Shown here: positions 1 through 7,570 of the stretch, piece by piece
Layout: every line of letters begins with the position of its first letter
Position numbering within the stretch: position 1 is the first letter of the stretch
Assembly: GCA_003661185.1 (NCBI GenBank)
Contig: QMVQ01000011.1
Location: forward strand, 1 to 16,829
Direction: 5' to 3'
DNA: 16,829 nt
Source of the DNA: Candidatus Alkanophagales archaeon
GTDB lineage: Archaea > Halobacteriota > Syntropharchaeia > Alkanophagales > B39-G2
Program-made: the position numbers and the translations under genes
Notes under the pieces: model-generated
Told to the model about the DNA's origin: nothing
Databases searched by the model: none
Seen by the model: only the letters and a program-made list of their open reading frames with translations

Positions 1-1
1 C

Positions 2-371
2 AAAACGATAGTTCATGAGGTGGACACAGGTGTTCTCATGGCTGTATCCGCGAGGCACGGGAATAAATATGCCCTAGATATTATACTGAATTCATCCAAC
101 CCCTATTGGCTTTCTGCGGGAGTTTTTGTAAACCAAATTCAGGCACGTCACCGCCGCCGTGTTCATCGACTACGGCGGCGTTCTTGAGGAGCTCTTGCAG
201 GGCTCCACGAAGATGTGCAGCGTGGCTTCGAAAAAGTTGCAAGCAGTGTGAAATAGGGTCGCACGTGAGAAGAAGCGATATCAGCGTCTTTTTAAAAAGG
301 GGCAGTTCTACGAGTGCGCGGGGTGTGAAGCCAAAGCTTACAAGATTTCGGCGAGAAAGCTTATGATTTGA
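2..371 (+). pseudogene. Probable decayed tnpB (IS200/IS605-type) remnant
   Basis: No intact gene is visible here, but TnpB-like fragments appear in two frames. One frame, open from the left edge to about 198, reads HEVDTGVLMAVSA and resembles the RuvC-I segment of archaeal TnpB. Another frame reads LEELLQGSTKMCSVASKKL and then REKKRY, resembling the arginine/lysine-rich stretch that follows RuvC-I. It ends with FYECAGCEAKAYKISARKL, reminiscent of the C-terminal zinc-finger/RuvC-III tail, and a TGA at 369-371. Stops and frame changes separate the pieces and most of the central protein is missing. The assignment is inferred from weak similarity, but it is strengthened by the IS605-like structured right end that follows directly. 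The alternative is unrelated degraded coding sequence. Confidence 0.4.
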
Positions 372-540
372 ACCGAAGCGCCGCTAAATTAAAACTTGTT
401 TGTCCATGTTCTTTTTAACGAGGCTGCGGTGAGCCAGCCTGTCGTGAAACTCCAACTCGGAACCGGAGCGGTGCTCCTAAAGGGGTCGGAGTGGAGAGGT
501 TTAAAGTGAAGCTCCCGGCTTTAGCCGCGGAGTAGCTCAC
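337..540 (+). ncRNA. omegaRNA-like / IS200-IS605 right-end structured element, copy 1
   Basis: This segment shares an identical 25-nt start (337-361) and the same succession of hairpins with a second copy at 8616-8845. Visible stems are CGGCG/CGCCG (349-353 with 379-383), AGGCTG/CAGCCT around the shared loop GGTGAGC, a long arm closed by ACTCC/GGAGT, and a terminal hairpin with loop TTTA. It ends in GGAGTAGCTCAC, which resembles the right ends of archaeal IS605 elements. In that family the tnpB 3' end plus the right end is transcribed as a guide (omega) RNA. Base changes relative to copy 2 often occur on both sides of a stem. Transcription and guide activity are inferred, not seen. Confidence 0.6.
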
Positions 541-558
541 GATGCAATGTTGCTTTTT

Positions 559-2586
559 TCATTTTGGCAGCGTGAAGAAGAAACGGCTGCCCCTGCCCAC
601 TTCGCTCTCAACCCATACGCGTCCGCCATGTGCCTCCACGACGCTCCGCACGACGAAAAGCCCAATCCCCATGCCCCTTTTGTGACGTAGGTAGCCGTTG
701 GCATTGCCGCTTCCAGTTTCATAAAATGCTTCGAATATTTTTGGGAGATCATCCTTTGGGATGCCGACGCCGCTGTCGGCGACGCAAAACTCAACAGCGT
801 CCCCTTTATCCTCAGCGGTTATCTTTATCAAACCATCCTCCTCAGTGAACTTCATAGCGTTCTCGAGCAGGCAGTAGAGGGTATGCACGACCTTTTCAGC
901 GTCGCATCTCAACAATATTTCGGGTGCCGTCGCATCTAACTGCTGTCCCTGTTTCAGCAGCGGTCTGACGGCTTCGACAGCGTCCGCCACGAGCGCCCTG
1001 ACATCACACTCCTCAATGGCAAGGCGCAGCCCACCATTTCTGATTACAGCAACTGTTCGAAGGTCGTTTACAAGCCTCGTGAGGCGTTGCAGCGCCCTTT
1101 CGATGCTGTGGAGGCGTCCTTCCTGCTCAGCGTTCAGCGTGCCAAACGAGTTGCTTAATAGCAGCTCGACGTTGCCCTTGATTATCGTGAGCGGAGTGGC
1201 TATTTCATGCATCGCTATTGTTATGAGGTTCGATTTCAACGCTTCAAGCTCAAGCTCTCGAGTGTATGCTTGCTTCAGCGACTCATACGCCTTCTTAAGC
1301 TCTGCCTCTAACGCCTTTTTCTCGGTGACATCCCTTGCAATGATTATGACGGTGTCGCTGTCGTCGTGTTGCAGCCCGCCGGGTCGGCGCACGCAGCTCG
1401 CCGCTACTTCCAGCACGAGGGTCCCGTCCCTTCCTTTGAACTTCAGGATGCTTGTGACATTTTCGCCCTTTAGCGCTTTCGAAAAGATTTCTGACGCTGT
1501 TTTGCGGTCCTCCTCAAGGACGAAGTCGAGCACCGCCTTCTCTAAAAAGTCTTCCTTCGAGTATCCGAACACCTCCAAAGTCCTCCTATTAACCTCTAAG
1601 AAGCGTCCAGCTTTATCGAGCACGATGAAGGGTTCGGAGGCATTATCGAAAAGTTCTTGATAATTCGCCTTTGACGCCTCCAGCTCTTCGAGGAGCGCCG
1701 TCCATGCAATGGTATGAGATGCGAGGTCTGCGAACGCAGAGAGCAACCGCAGCTCGAACTCGCTGAACTCCTTATACTCCGTGGTTGCGATGCAAAGCAC
1801 GCCGATAGTCTCGTCCTGCAGCTTTATCGGAACTGTGAGGTAGGATTTCAGCCCATACCTGTTGATAACGTGTCTCTCAACCTCTTCAGGCAAGTTCAGG
1901 GTCCGCAGGTCTTTGATATAGTGAATCTTCCCGTCGAGCGCCGTTCTGCAGCTCAGGTCATACTTGTTCTCGCTGAGCTTTATGCGGCGGCGCAGCTCCC
2001 AATACTCCTTGCCAAATCCCCTTGTCGCTGCGGTGATCAACTCGTTTTGTTCTCTGTCGAGCAACCGTATGGACGCATGCTCGAGGCTCATCATCTCGCA
2101 AACGGTGTTCAAAGCGGCATCAAGTGTTTCCCTCATGCTCACGCCATTAACGACTTTCATGCTCGCATCGTAAAGGGCGTTGAGCCCAGCCATCCGCTCT
2201 TCAGCAAGCTTTTTGAGCTGCTTATTGAGCATTTCGAGCCGCTCGCTGAGCGACGCCGTGACCGCAGCGACCGTGAGGAAGATGATGCTTCTGAAGACGT
2301 CCAGCAAGAAGACATTAGGCACAACGCCGTAAGTGAAATGCAAGCCGAGCAGGAAGATGGCGGAGGCGACGGCGATGCCCATGCCTTTCCAGCGCCACCA
2401 GACCGCCGCAAGCACAATGGGCACGTAGAAGAGGTGTGTGTGAAACGCTTCTACGTAGAGCGCCCGGCGGAAGTAATAAGCAATGCCGCAGCAAAGAACG
2501 AAGGTTATAAGAACTGAGAGCACTTCAATTCCGACAGCCCGCTCTTGGGCAACTTGTTCCTTCCGAGCAGCGTTTGAAACTGTCAA
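559..2586 (-). CDS. Membrane sensor histidine kinase (GAF-PAS-HisKA-HATPase)
   Basis: This is a 675-residue signal-transducing kinase. The N-terminus (about residues 19-115) holds several membrane segments resembling the DUF4118/MASE type sensor regions. A GAF domain follows (about 135-300) and a PAS domain (about 312-430). The dimerisation H-box is AMHEIATPLT with phospho-acceptor His460, and the ATPase has an N-box ENAMKF (Asn576), a G1 box DSGVGIP and a G2 box RGMGIGLF near 637. The start is TTG at 2586, preceded by a strong ribosome-binding site AAGGAG (2593-2598) with six bases between; no ATG fits the N-terminus as well. No response regulator lies next to it, so it is an orphan kinase and its ligand and partner are unknown. 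The 3' end lies 18 bases from the IS-like element. Confidence 0.93.
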   Translation of the reverse strand: MTVSNAARKEQVAQERAVGIEVLSVLITFVLCCGIAYYFRRALYVEAFHTHLFYVPIVLAAVWWRWKGMGIAVASAIFLLGLHFTYGVVPNVFLLDVFRSIIFLTVAAVTASLSERLEMLNKQLKKLAEERMAGLNALYDASMKVVNGVSMRETLDAALNTVCEMMSLEHASIRLLDREQNELITAATRGFGKEYWELRRRIKLSENKYDLSCRTALDGKIHYIKDLRTLNLPEEVERHVINRYGLKSYLTVPIKLQDETIGVLCIATTEYKEFSEFELRLLSAFADLASHTIAWTALLEELEASKANYQELFDNASEPFIVLDKAGRFLEVNRRTLEVFGYSKEDFLEKAVLDFVLEEDRKTASEIFSKALKGENVTSILKFKGRDGTLVLEVAASCVRRPGGLQHDDSDTVIIIARDVTEKKALEAELKKAYESLKQAYTRELELEALKSNLITIAMHEIATPLTIIKGNVELLLSNSFGTLNAEQEGRLHSIERALQRLTRLVNDLRTVAVIRNGGLRLAIEECDVRALVADAVEAVRPLLKQGQQLDATAPEILLRCDAEKVVHTLYCLLENAMKFTEEDGLIKITAEDKGDAVEFCVADSGVGIPKDDLPKIFEAFYETGSGNANGYLRHKRGMGIGLFVVRSVVEAHGGRVWVESEVGRGSRFFFTLPK

Positions 2587-2622
2587 GGGTTACTCCTTAT
2601 TGCATTTAGTGTCCTGCTTGTA

Positions 2623-2660
2623 TTTAGTTGGGGTTGCTTAAATATTGTTTAGTTGGGTTG
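2623..2660 (-). promoter_or_regulatory. Putative histidine-kinase promoter between direct repeats
   Basis: On the minus strand AATATTTAA (2639-2646) is a TATA-like box about 55 bases upstream of the TTG start, leaving a leader of about 30 bases that contains the AAGGAG site. It is flanked by two near-identical direct repeats, TTTAGTTGGGGTTG (2623-2636) and TTTAGTTGGGTTG (2648-2660), 25 bases apart. Direct repeats on both sides of a TATA box could be regulator sites; this is inference. Confidence 0.4.
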
Positions 2661-2731
2661 TCCAAGTAACACGCACGGTAGGGGTGTTCAAAAATTAACT
2701 GTGATAGCTAATAATCAGCGATGGGAAGCTA

Positions 2732-2762
2732 TTTATAATCCAAAAGCAATGAACAGCTGTTC
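2732..2762 (+). promoter_or_regulatory. Promoter and palindrome upstream of truncated transposase
   Basis: A TATA-like TTTATAAT (2732-2739) preceded by a purine-rich BRE-like GGGAAGC would place initiation near 2763. Between them lies GAACAGCTGTTC (2751-2762), a perfect 12-base palindrome abutting the predicted start site. An AAGGAG ribosome-binding site follows at 2768-2773. The palindrome could be an autoregulatory operator or part of an old insertion-sequence terminus. Confidence 0.45.
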
Positions 2763-2781
2763 AGAAGAAGGAGAATAGCTG

Positions 2782-3198
2782 GTGGAGGGAGAAAAACCGA
2801 ATTTGGAAAAATATTCCTGCCCTAATCCTAAGTGCCCGGACTTCGGCGTTTTCGGCGGGGGTAATTTGGTCTTACATGCACCATATGGCACGCAACGCAC
2901 CTACCTCCTCAGGTGCAAGACCTGTGGCAGGACGTTCTCGGTGCTTCGGGGAACGCCGTTCTTCAAGCTACGAACTCCCAAAGACACCGTCATAAAGGCG
3001 TTCTGGCAAATCTCCGAGGGGTACAGCTTCAGGAAGACTGCTAGGGACCTTGGAGTAAGTGAGGATTCTATCACAAGATGGACGAACAGGGCTTGTGAGC
3101 ATGTGGACTTCCTCACGCAATACCTAGAAGAACTGGGGTGGGAAGAAGCACGAATCACGGCATTGTGGTTTTACATCAAGAAGCGCAGGAAGGTTTAA
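2782..3198 (+). CDS. Zinc-finger/HTH transposase N-terminal fragment, or DNA-binding protein derived from one
   Basis: The 138-residue product has a four-cysteine zinc ribbon (Cys13, Cys18, Cys45, Cys48) followed by a helix-turn-helix at about residues 75-105 (SFRKTARDLGVSEDSITRW). This is the N-terminal layout of IS1-like and related DDE transposases. The last residues, RITALWFYIKKRRKV, align by eye with the first DDE motif, usually of the form LDELWxFIKKK, but the Asp-Glu pair is replaced by Thr-Ala and the protein then stops. The catalytic domain is therefore absent. The start is GTG at 2782, with AAGGAG eight bases upstream. The gene converges on pcm with a three-base gap, so no downstream IS end is visible. 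It is either a truncated pseudogene or a retained DNA-binding domain; the intact frame and good promoter slightly favour retention. Confidence 0.7.
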   Translation: MEGEKPNLEKYSCPNPKCPDFGVFGGGNLVLHAPYGTQRTYLLRCKTCGRTFSVLRGTPFFKLRTPKDTVIKAFWQISEGYSFRKTARDLGVSEDSITRWTNRACEHVDFLTQYLEELGWEEARITALWFYIKKRRKV

Positions 3199-3201
3199 GG
3201 C

Positions 3202-3861
3202 TTAGGCTTCTGGGAAGCCGTATTCCCCGATAAGAGGGACGAAGACGACGCTACACTTCCTGTGCACGAGCACGCCGTTCTTTTTCTCTACGAGGTAGAG
3301 TTGCTGCTCATATGCGTATTTGCCGATGGGAATGACCATCTTACCACCGGTCTTCAACTGCTCCAAGAGCGGCGGCGGGACGTCGGGCGCTGCGCACGTC
3401 ACGCAAACCTTGTCGTAGGGCGCCGCCGGCGGGTAGCCGAGCGTGCCGTCGCCGACGATGACGGTGACGTTCTTGTAGCCCGCACGCTCAAGGTTGTGGC
3501 GGGCGGTCTCAGCCAGCGTCCTTATCCGCTCTATGGTGAAGACGTGTCCCGTTTCGCCGACGAGCTCCGCAATGACAGCGGCGTGGTAGCCGGAGCCGGC
3601 TCCGACTTCTAAAACCTTCTCGCCTTTTTTCAGGTCGAGCAGGTCGCACATCTTCGCAACCATGTGCGGCGCACTTATCGTCTGCCCCTCTCCAATCGGC
3701 AGCGGATAGTCTGCATACGCCTTGTCCTGAAGATGTTCAGGCACGAACAAATGGCGAGGCACTTTTTCCATGGCACGCAGAACGCGCTCGCTCGCTGCCC
3801 CGTAGGAGCGCAACAACCGCACCATGTTCCTTCTTTCCTCTTCAAACTCAGCGACGGGCAT
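3202..3861 (-). CDS. pcm: Protein-L-isoaspartate O-methyltransferase
   Basis: Pcm methylates L-isoaspartyl residues in damaged cytosolic proteins using S-adenosylmethionine and so starts their repair. The 219-residue form chosen here has the hallmark substrate-side motif TISAPHMVA, the SAM-binding motif [14 protein letters not shown], and the C-terminal [10 protein letters not shown]. The open frame continues 26 codons further upstream to 3939, but that extension is the antisense-free reading of a tRNA gene (3881-3954), so the start was placed at the ATG at 3861. This gives the usual family length and N-terminus ([13 protein letters not shown]). No clear ribosome-binding site precedes it. Only 19 bases separate the tRNA 3' end from the ATG, so pcm may be cotranscribed with the tRNA or use a promoter inside it. 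Confidence 0.93.
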   Translation of the reverse strand: MPVAEFEEERRNMVRLLRSYGAASERVLRAMEKVPRHLFVPEHLQDKAYADYPLPIGEGQTISAPHMVAKMCDLLDLKKGEKVLEVGAGSGYHAAVIAELVGETGHVFTIERIRTLAETARHNLERAGYKNVTVIVGDGTLGYPPAAPYDKVCVTCAAPDVPPPLLEQLKTGGKMVIPIGKYAYEQQLYLVEKKNGVLVHRKCSVVFVPLIGEYGFPEA

Positions 3862-3880
3862 CTGGAGTTTTTGATAGAGA

Positions 3881-3954
3881 TGGGCCCGATGCGACTCGAA
3901 CGCATGACCTCCGCCGTGTGAGGGCGGCGTCATAACCACCTAGACCACGGGCCC
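3881..3954 (-). tRNA. tRNA-Val (anticodon CAC)
   Basis: The minus strand folds into a full cloverleaf. The acceptor stem is GGGCCCG/CGGGCCC with discriminator A. The D-arm contains GGTGG, the anticodon stem is CCGCC/GGCGG with loop CTCACAC (anticodon CAC, reading GUG valine codons), and the T-arm is ATGCG/CGCAT with loop TTCGAGT. It is 74 bases long, has no intron and has no encoded CCA (the following bases are TCT), as is common in archaea. It lies immediately upstream of pcm on the same strand. Confidence 0.95.
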
Positions 3955-3977
3955 TTTTCATAAATACGTTGCTCAAA

Positions 3978-4007
3978 CTTAAAAAACATGGTAAAAAGAA
4001 AAAGGAA
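3978..4007 (-). terminator. Oligo-T terminator of the TRASH-like gene
   Basis: Directly after the stop codon at 4008 the minus strand runs TTCCTTTTTCTTTTTACC and then TTTTTTAAG. This is a series of T-tracts without a hairpin, the usual archaeal termination signal. It also separates this transcript from the tRNA-pcm unit. Confidence 0.55.
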
Positions 4008-4304
4008 TTATTGAGTAGTGTCCTCGAGCGTGCCGTAGGAGGAGCCTTTTCCGCCTGCTATGATGTTTCGTCTCTTTTCTATCTCATCCTCCGGCAGCGC
4101 ACTCTCCTCGCCGACTCGCACCTTTTTCAGTTTTGCTATGCCGATTTCAAACGTTCTCTGACATCCATGTGAGCAGAAATAATGCTCCTTACCATCGGGC
4201 GTCACTGTGACGTAGGGCTCATGGGGTATGTCGCCAGAACCCTCCAACTCATTCCCCTCGTCGTCGTAGGCACAAATCTCACATTTCACCATCCTCAACA
4301 CCAC
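4008..4304 (-). CDS. Small TRASH/YHS-like metal-binding protein
   Basis: This 98-residue protein is not assigned to a named family with certainty. It carries a Cys8-x2-Cys11 pair (KCEICAYD) and a Cys44-x3-Cys48 pair (HYFCSHGCQRTFE), an arrangement typical of TRASH or YHS treble-clef domains that bind or sense metals. The C-terminal 40 residues are charged and look disordered. The start is GTG at 4304; an alternative is the ATG at 4292. A TATA-like CTTAAATA on the minus strand (4326-4333) lies about 26 bases before the GTG, which fits a leaderless mRNA starting there. It lies 52 bases downstream of rqcH on the same strand but appears to have its own promoter. A metal-trafficking or metal-sensing role is inference. 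Confidence 0.75.
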   Translation of the reverse strand: MVLRMVKCEICAYDDEGNELEGSGDIPHEPYVTVTPDGKEHYFCSHGCQRTFEIGIAKLKKVRVGEESALPEDEIEKRRNIIAGGKGSSYGTLEDTTQ

Positions 4305-4356
4305 CGCTTACCTTTTAACTTATATTATTTAAGTCTTACCCTTTCTTTGGACAAGC

Positions 4357-6387
4357 TCACCCTTCTTCCTCTTTAGTTTCCGCGAACATGATTCTTGAGT
4401 CCCCGGGCGGCAGCACTTTCGCTATTTCGCCGGGCGCTGCGATTTTGCGCATGAGGCGTTTTTCGACGGCACTCGCCTTCTCCATGAATATTTCAGATAT
4501 TTTCTTTGCAAGTTCTGCCTTCTCGCAGTCGCCAGGCACGATTTCCACGAGGTATTTCGCATGGCGTTTCACGGCTTGCGGCGGACCTGCGACGAGCCAC
4601 GTCTCCTCGTTGATTTCGATGCCGACGGCGAGGCGGAGCGGCACTTTGAAGTAGCGACGGCGTCCTCTGACGATGAAGCTGCCCTTCTTGATGTATTCGC
4701 CGCTTTCTGGTGTTTTGCTTACCTGCGTGGCGGCGACACTATAACAGTCAGCTTCTGCGAAGCCGTGTTTCCACAGCGAGGAGTATGCGGCGGCGAACTG
4801 CGCCGCTTCGTGTAACGAACGTTCTGGCACGGGACGCCCCTCGGTTTTCAGAAGCACAACAGGAGCGCCCGGCGTCTCGGTGTGGAAGAAGAGGTCGTCG
4901 TTTTCCATGTGTCGCTTCACCAGTTCTTCGTTCGTCGTGGCGTCCCTACCACCGACGCAGAGGAAGCCGTCCGACGTTCTGAACCAGCGATAGCGCTCGA
5001 ACCAGCGCTCTCGGCGCTTCACTCTGCGTTGCGGGTAGAGCTCCGCCGCCTTGGTTTTAAGCAACTCCTGCTCCAATTCCTCTTCCAGCCGTTCCATTTT
5101 TGCACGAACTTCCAGAATTGCCTTTTTGACACCCTCTTTCTTTCGCCGTAGCGTCTTCGCCTCCTCGTAATACCGCTGAGCGCTCCGCTGCACGACTTTA
5201 TGGACTTGCGGCGGTGTCAGCCCGCCCTTTAAAAATGTATCAAAAAACTCGCCAAGCTCAAGCTCTAACGCAAAGCCATTCAGCGTTATTTCCGCCCGTC
5301 GTGCTTTTCTGTCGGTTTTGACATTTGCGGTCGCCGATGCGCCGGCGGCAAGCACAGCCTCAACGTCGGCGTAGTGCGTGTAAAGAGCTTCTGCTTTTTC
5401 GATACATGCCGCTTCGCCAGCTTCAAGCTCTTTCAACGCTCGCTCTTGCTCCCCTAAGATTCTTTGGTATTTCTCCAGCTTCTCACTTTTCAAGCCCTCA
5501 AGCTCGCCACGCACCGTCTCCACGGTGGCAACGGTGAAAAACTCATCAAGCGCCTCGTTGAAGCTTTCAAATGGTATTTTGCGATTGTTCTCATAAACTC
5601 GCAGCTCGAACGGCAGGACAGCTTCGTATTTTTCCCCCTTCATGGCGGCGAGAACGACGTGCGGCTTAAGTTCATTGCGCAGGAGCGGCGAGAAAAGTTG
5701 AACGATGACGGCGTGCAGCGTCTTAACTTGCTCATCACTGAGGCTTGCTGCGTTCGTGTTCTTTTCAATCCCTGCCCGCAGGCAAACTTCTTCGGCAAAG
5801 ATGCCACCGAGGTTGAGCTGCGTGGCGAGCGCCCTGACGACGTCCTTCTTTGATGCCTTAAGAACTTCTTTTAGCGTCGCCTCGTCGATGCCCAGCGGGC
5901 TCGGTCTCGGAGGCGGGAATTCGTAACGCTTGCCCCGCTTGAGCGCTCGTGCTGAGAACTCGACGGTCTTCAGCGGCAGGAGTATGCAGCGGTCCTCGTC
6001 AAGAAGCACGATGTTGCCCTTCGGCAAAAGCTCGGCGACGAGCGTCAGAGTCTTCCTCTCGCCCTCAGCCCAAGTCTCAACGTCAATGAGAATTATTCTG
6101 TCGAAGTCGTGCTGGCGAATCGCAGAGATGCGTCCGCCGCCGATGTGCTTGCGCAGGAACATTGCGAAGTTCGACGGGAACTTCGGCGAGGGCTTTGGAT
6201 ACTTCGTAAGATGAAAGCGTCTACCAGCCTCGATGATTAAGTCCAACGAGCCTTTTTCCTTATGGTGGAGCCGCAACCGAATCTCGGTAGGGCTGTGCTG
6301 GTATGCCTTTTCGATTCTTGCACCTTTGAGCCACTGAAGCTCGCTGACAACCGCTGCGACGTCGGCGCTGCTCATCCCTTGTTTCAT
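4357..6387 (-). CDS. rqcH: NFACT-family ribosome quality control protein RqcH/Rqc2 homologue
   Basis: RqcH/Rqc2/NEMF proteins bind peptidyl-tRNA on obstructed large ribosomal subunits and, in bacteria and presumably archaea, recruit tRNA to add C-terminal tails to stalled chains. The N-terminal NFACT-N domain begins MSSADVAAVVSELQWLKGARI and contains the Asp-Arg pair in HDFDRIILI, which matches the DR motif needed for tailing in bacterial RqcH. A HhH region and a long charged coiled coil occupy the middle. The C-terminal NFACT-R (DUF814) domain shows YRWFRTSDGFLCVGGRDA, then TNEELVK and FFHTETPGAP. ATG 6387 (MKQGMSSADV) was chosen because archaeal relatives start this way; the frame extends to GTG 6432 and ATG 6375 is also possible. 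The protein is about 676 residues, normal for the family. Confidence 0.9.
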   Translation of the reverse strand: MKQGMSSADVAAVVSELQWLKGARIEKAYQHSPTEIRLRLHHKEKGSLDLIIEAGRRFHLTKYPKPSPKFPSNFAMFLRKHIGGGRISAIRQHDFDRIILIDVETWAEGERKTLTLVAELLPKGNIVLLDEDRCILLPLKTVEFSARALKRGKRYEFPPPRPSPLGIDEATLKEVLKASKKDVVRALATQLNLGGIFAEEVCLRAGIEKNTNAASLSDEQVKTLHAVIVQLFSPLLRNELKPHVVLAAMKGEKYEAVLPFELRVYENNRKIPFESFNEALDEFFTVATVETVRGELEGLKSEKLEKYQRILGEQERALKELEAGEAACIEKAEALYTHYADVEAVLAAGASATANVKTDRKARRAEITLNGFALELELGEFFDTFLKGGLTPPQVHKVVQRSAQRYYEEAKTLRRKKEGVKKAILEVRAKMERLEEELEQELLKTKAAELYPQRRVKRRERWFERYRWFRTSDGFLCVGGRDATTNEELVKRHMENDDLFFHTETPGAPVVLLKTEGRPVPERSLHEAAQFAAAYSSLWKHGFAEADCYSVAATQVSKTPESGEYIKKGSFIVRGRRRYFKVPLRLAVGIEINEETWLVAGPPQAVKRHAKYLVEIVPGDCEKAELAKKISEIFMEKASAVEKRLMRKIAAPGEIAKVLPPGDSRIMFAETKEEEG

Positions 6388-6460
6388 GTTTATAAGTTGG
6401 CGGGCAGCAGAAATCTCTTTACCCTGCTGCACAAACTAAGGAGCTACCATGAGTTAAGGC

Positions 6461-6787
6461 ATGGACATGAAGCCGCGTTACCGTTATCGAACTAAGGTTA
6501 TTAAGGTCGTTGATGCGATGCGCCCGACGTAGAGATCGGTTATTTTGCTGACGTGGACTCTCCTGAAATTCACGCCGAAGAGAAGAGGAGTGAGGAGTAT
6601 GCAGCGGGGCTCAGGGCGAAGAAATATGTAGAGCAGCGGCTCGCCGAGAACGGCAATGAATGCCTCGTAAAAACGGAAAAGCGAGCGGGGAGTGGCAGTG
6701 CTGGTCGCCACCGTTTACCTCAAAGATTCAGAAAAGTCGCTAAGCAAGGAGCTTCTGGGGAAGGACCTGCCCACCGCTCCCCGCGCG
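6461..6787 (+). pseudogene. Broken staphylococcal-nuclease-like (SNase) gene
   Basis: Three consecutive frames together spell an SNase-fold nuclease. The first frame from ATG 6461 reads MDMKPRYRYRTKVIKVVDA and then meets TAG (6518-6520); intact family members have VVDGDT here, so part of the active-site strand is deleted. A second frame continues DVEIGYFADVDSPEIHAEEK and EEYAAGLRAKKYVEQRLAE, matching the family's VDTPE and following helix. A third frame, from about 6680, gives VLVATVYLKDSEKSLSKELL, the usual GR-x-LA-x-VY segment. At least one internal deletion and two frame changes are needed, and the catalytic arginine-aspartate core is incomplete, so it is almost certainly inactive. Its 3' end runs into the stop of the convergent cooC-like gene. 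This accounts for the otherwise gene-free stretch between rqcH and cooC. Confidence 0.7.
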
Positions 6788-7570
6788 CTACGTCGCCCCC
6801 ACGATCATTTTCATGATTTTCCTAACGGCGACGGATGCCGAGGAGTCTTCAGGGAGGGCGACGACGGGTTTTCCGAGGAGGTCAAACTCCGCGACCTTTG
6901 GGTCGTAAGGTATGATTTCGTGGAGTTCGATGCCGTGCTTCCTCGCTTCCTCCCTTACCTTCGCTTCAAGCCCTTCGGGAATTCTGTTCGCCACGTTTAT
7001 TATCCTCTTGATGGCTATGTCAATCTCATCAGTTAGTTTTCTGATGCGGAGCGCCGTCAATATCCCTTTGACGGTTGCGTCCGTGATGACAAGCATGATG
7101 TCCACGTCTCTCGTCGTGCGGCGGCTGAGGTGTTCGAGCCCTGCTTCGCAGTCAATGACCGTGTAGTCATAATTCTTTGAAAGCGTGTCTATGACCATTC
7201 TAATGATGTGATTGACCGGGCAGTAGCAGCCCGGACCCTCAGGGCGCCCCATGACCAGCAGGTCGTAATGGTCGCCCTCGTAAATTATTTCCATGATTTT
7301 GCCCTCGAATTCTCGGCGCTTGTCGCCGGTGACGCTCTTTTCCTCCAGCAACGCCTCTCGCATTTCGCCGACGCTCGCCGCGATGCTCACGCCGAGCGCA
7401 TCCGGGAGGTTGGAGTCGGGGTCGGCGTCTATTGCTAAGATGCTGGCGTCTGGGAACTCCTTGCTTAGTTCCCTTATCAGGAGCGCCGCAACCAATGTTT
7501 TCCCAGTGCCTCCCTTCCCTGAAATTCCAATAACGGTGCCCAACGGCATTTTCTTAGCCCTCAAACTCAC
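6788..7570 (-). CDS. cooC: CooC-like nickel-insertion ATPase (CODH accessory protein)
   Basis: This is a 260-residue MinD/SIMIBI-class P-loop ATPase. It has the deviant Walker A GKGGTGKT (residues 18-25), the DADPDSNLPDALG motif after strand 2 (Asp48, Asp50), and the switch region VIDCEAGLEHLSRRT (Asp140). The segment GPGCYCPVNHIIR contains Cys115-x-Cys117, the nickel-binding CxC signature that defines CooC proteins, which insert nickel into the CODH C-cluster (AcsF acts similarly for acetyl-CoA synthase). The GTG start at 7570 overlaps the moxR-like stop by four bases (GTGA), indicating translational coupling; an alternative ATG lies at 7549. No CODH subunit is in the window, so the client is inferred from the family. 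Confidence 0.87.
   Translation of the reverse strand: MSLRAKKMPLGTVIGISGKGGTGKTLVAALLIRELSKEFPDASILAIDADPDSNLPDALGVSIAASVGEMREALLEEKSVTGDKRREFEGKIMEIIYEGDHYDLLVMGRPEGPGCYCPVNHIIRMVIDTLSKNYDYTVIDCEAGLEHLSRRTTRDVDIMLVITDATVKGILTALRIRKLTDEIDIAIKRIINVANRIPEGLEAKVREEARKHGIELHEIIPYDPKVAEFDLLGKPVVALPEDSSASVAVRKIMKMIVGAT

Noticed and set aside
126..231. HAD-phosphatase-like FIDYGGVL in one frame
   Set aside because: It is a single short match without the other HAD motifs, lies between stops, and sits in sequence better explained as tnpB debris.
106..366. 86-codon open frame on the plus strand
   Set aside because: It is Arg/Ser/Cys-rich with no family resemblance. The neighbouring frames of the same stretch give the TnpB-like motifs, so this is a shadow.
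1714..2517. 267-codon plus-strand frame opposite the histidine kinase
   Set aside because: It is the antisense shadow of the GAF and membrane domains, which match known families on the minus strand.
3862..3939. N-terminal 26-residue extension of Pcm
   Set aside because: It is produced by reading through most of a complete tRNA-Val cloverleaf.
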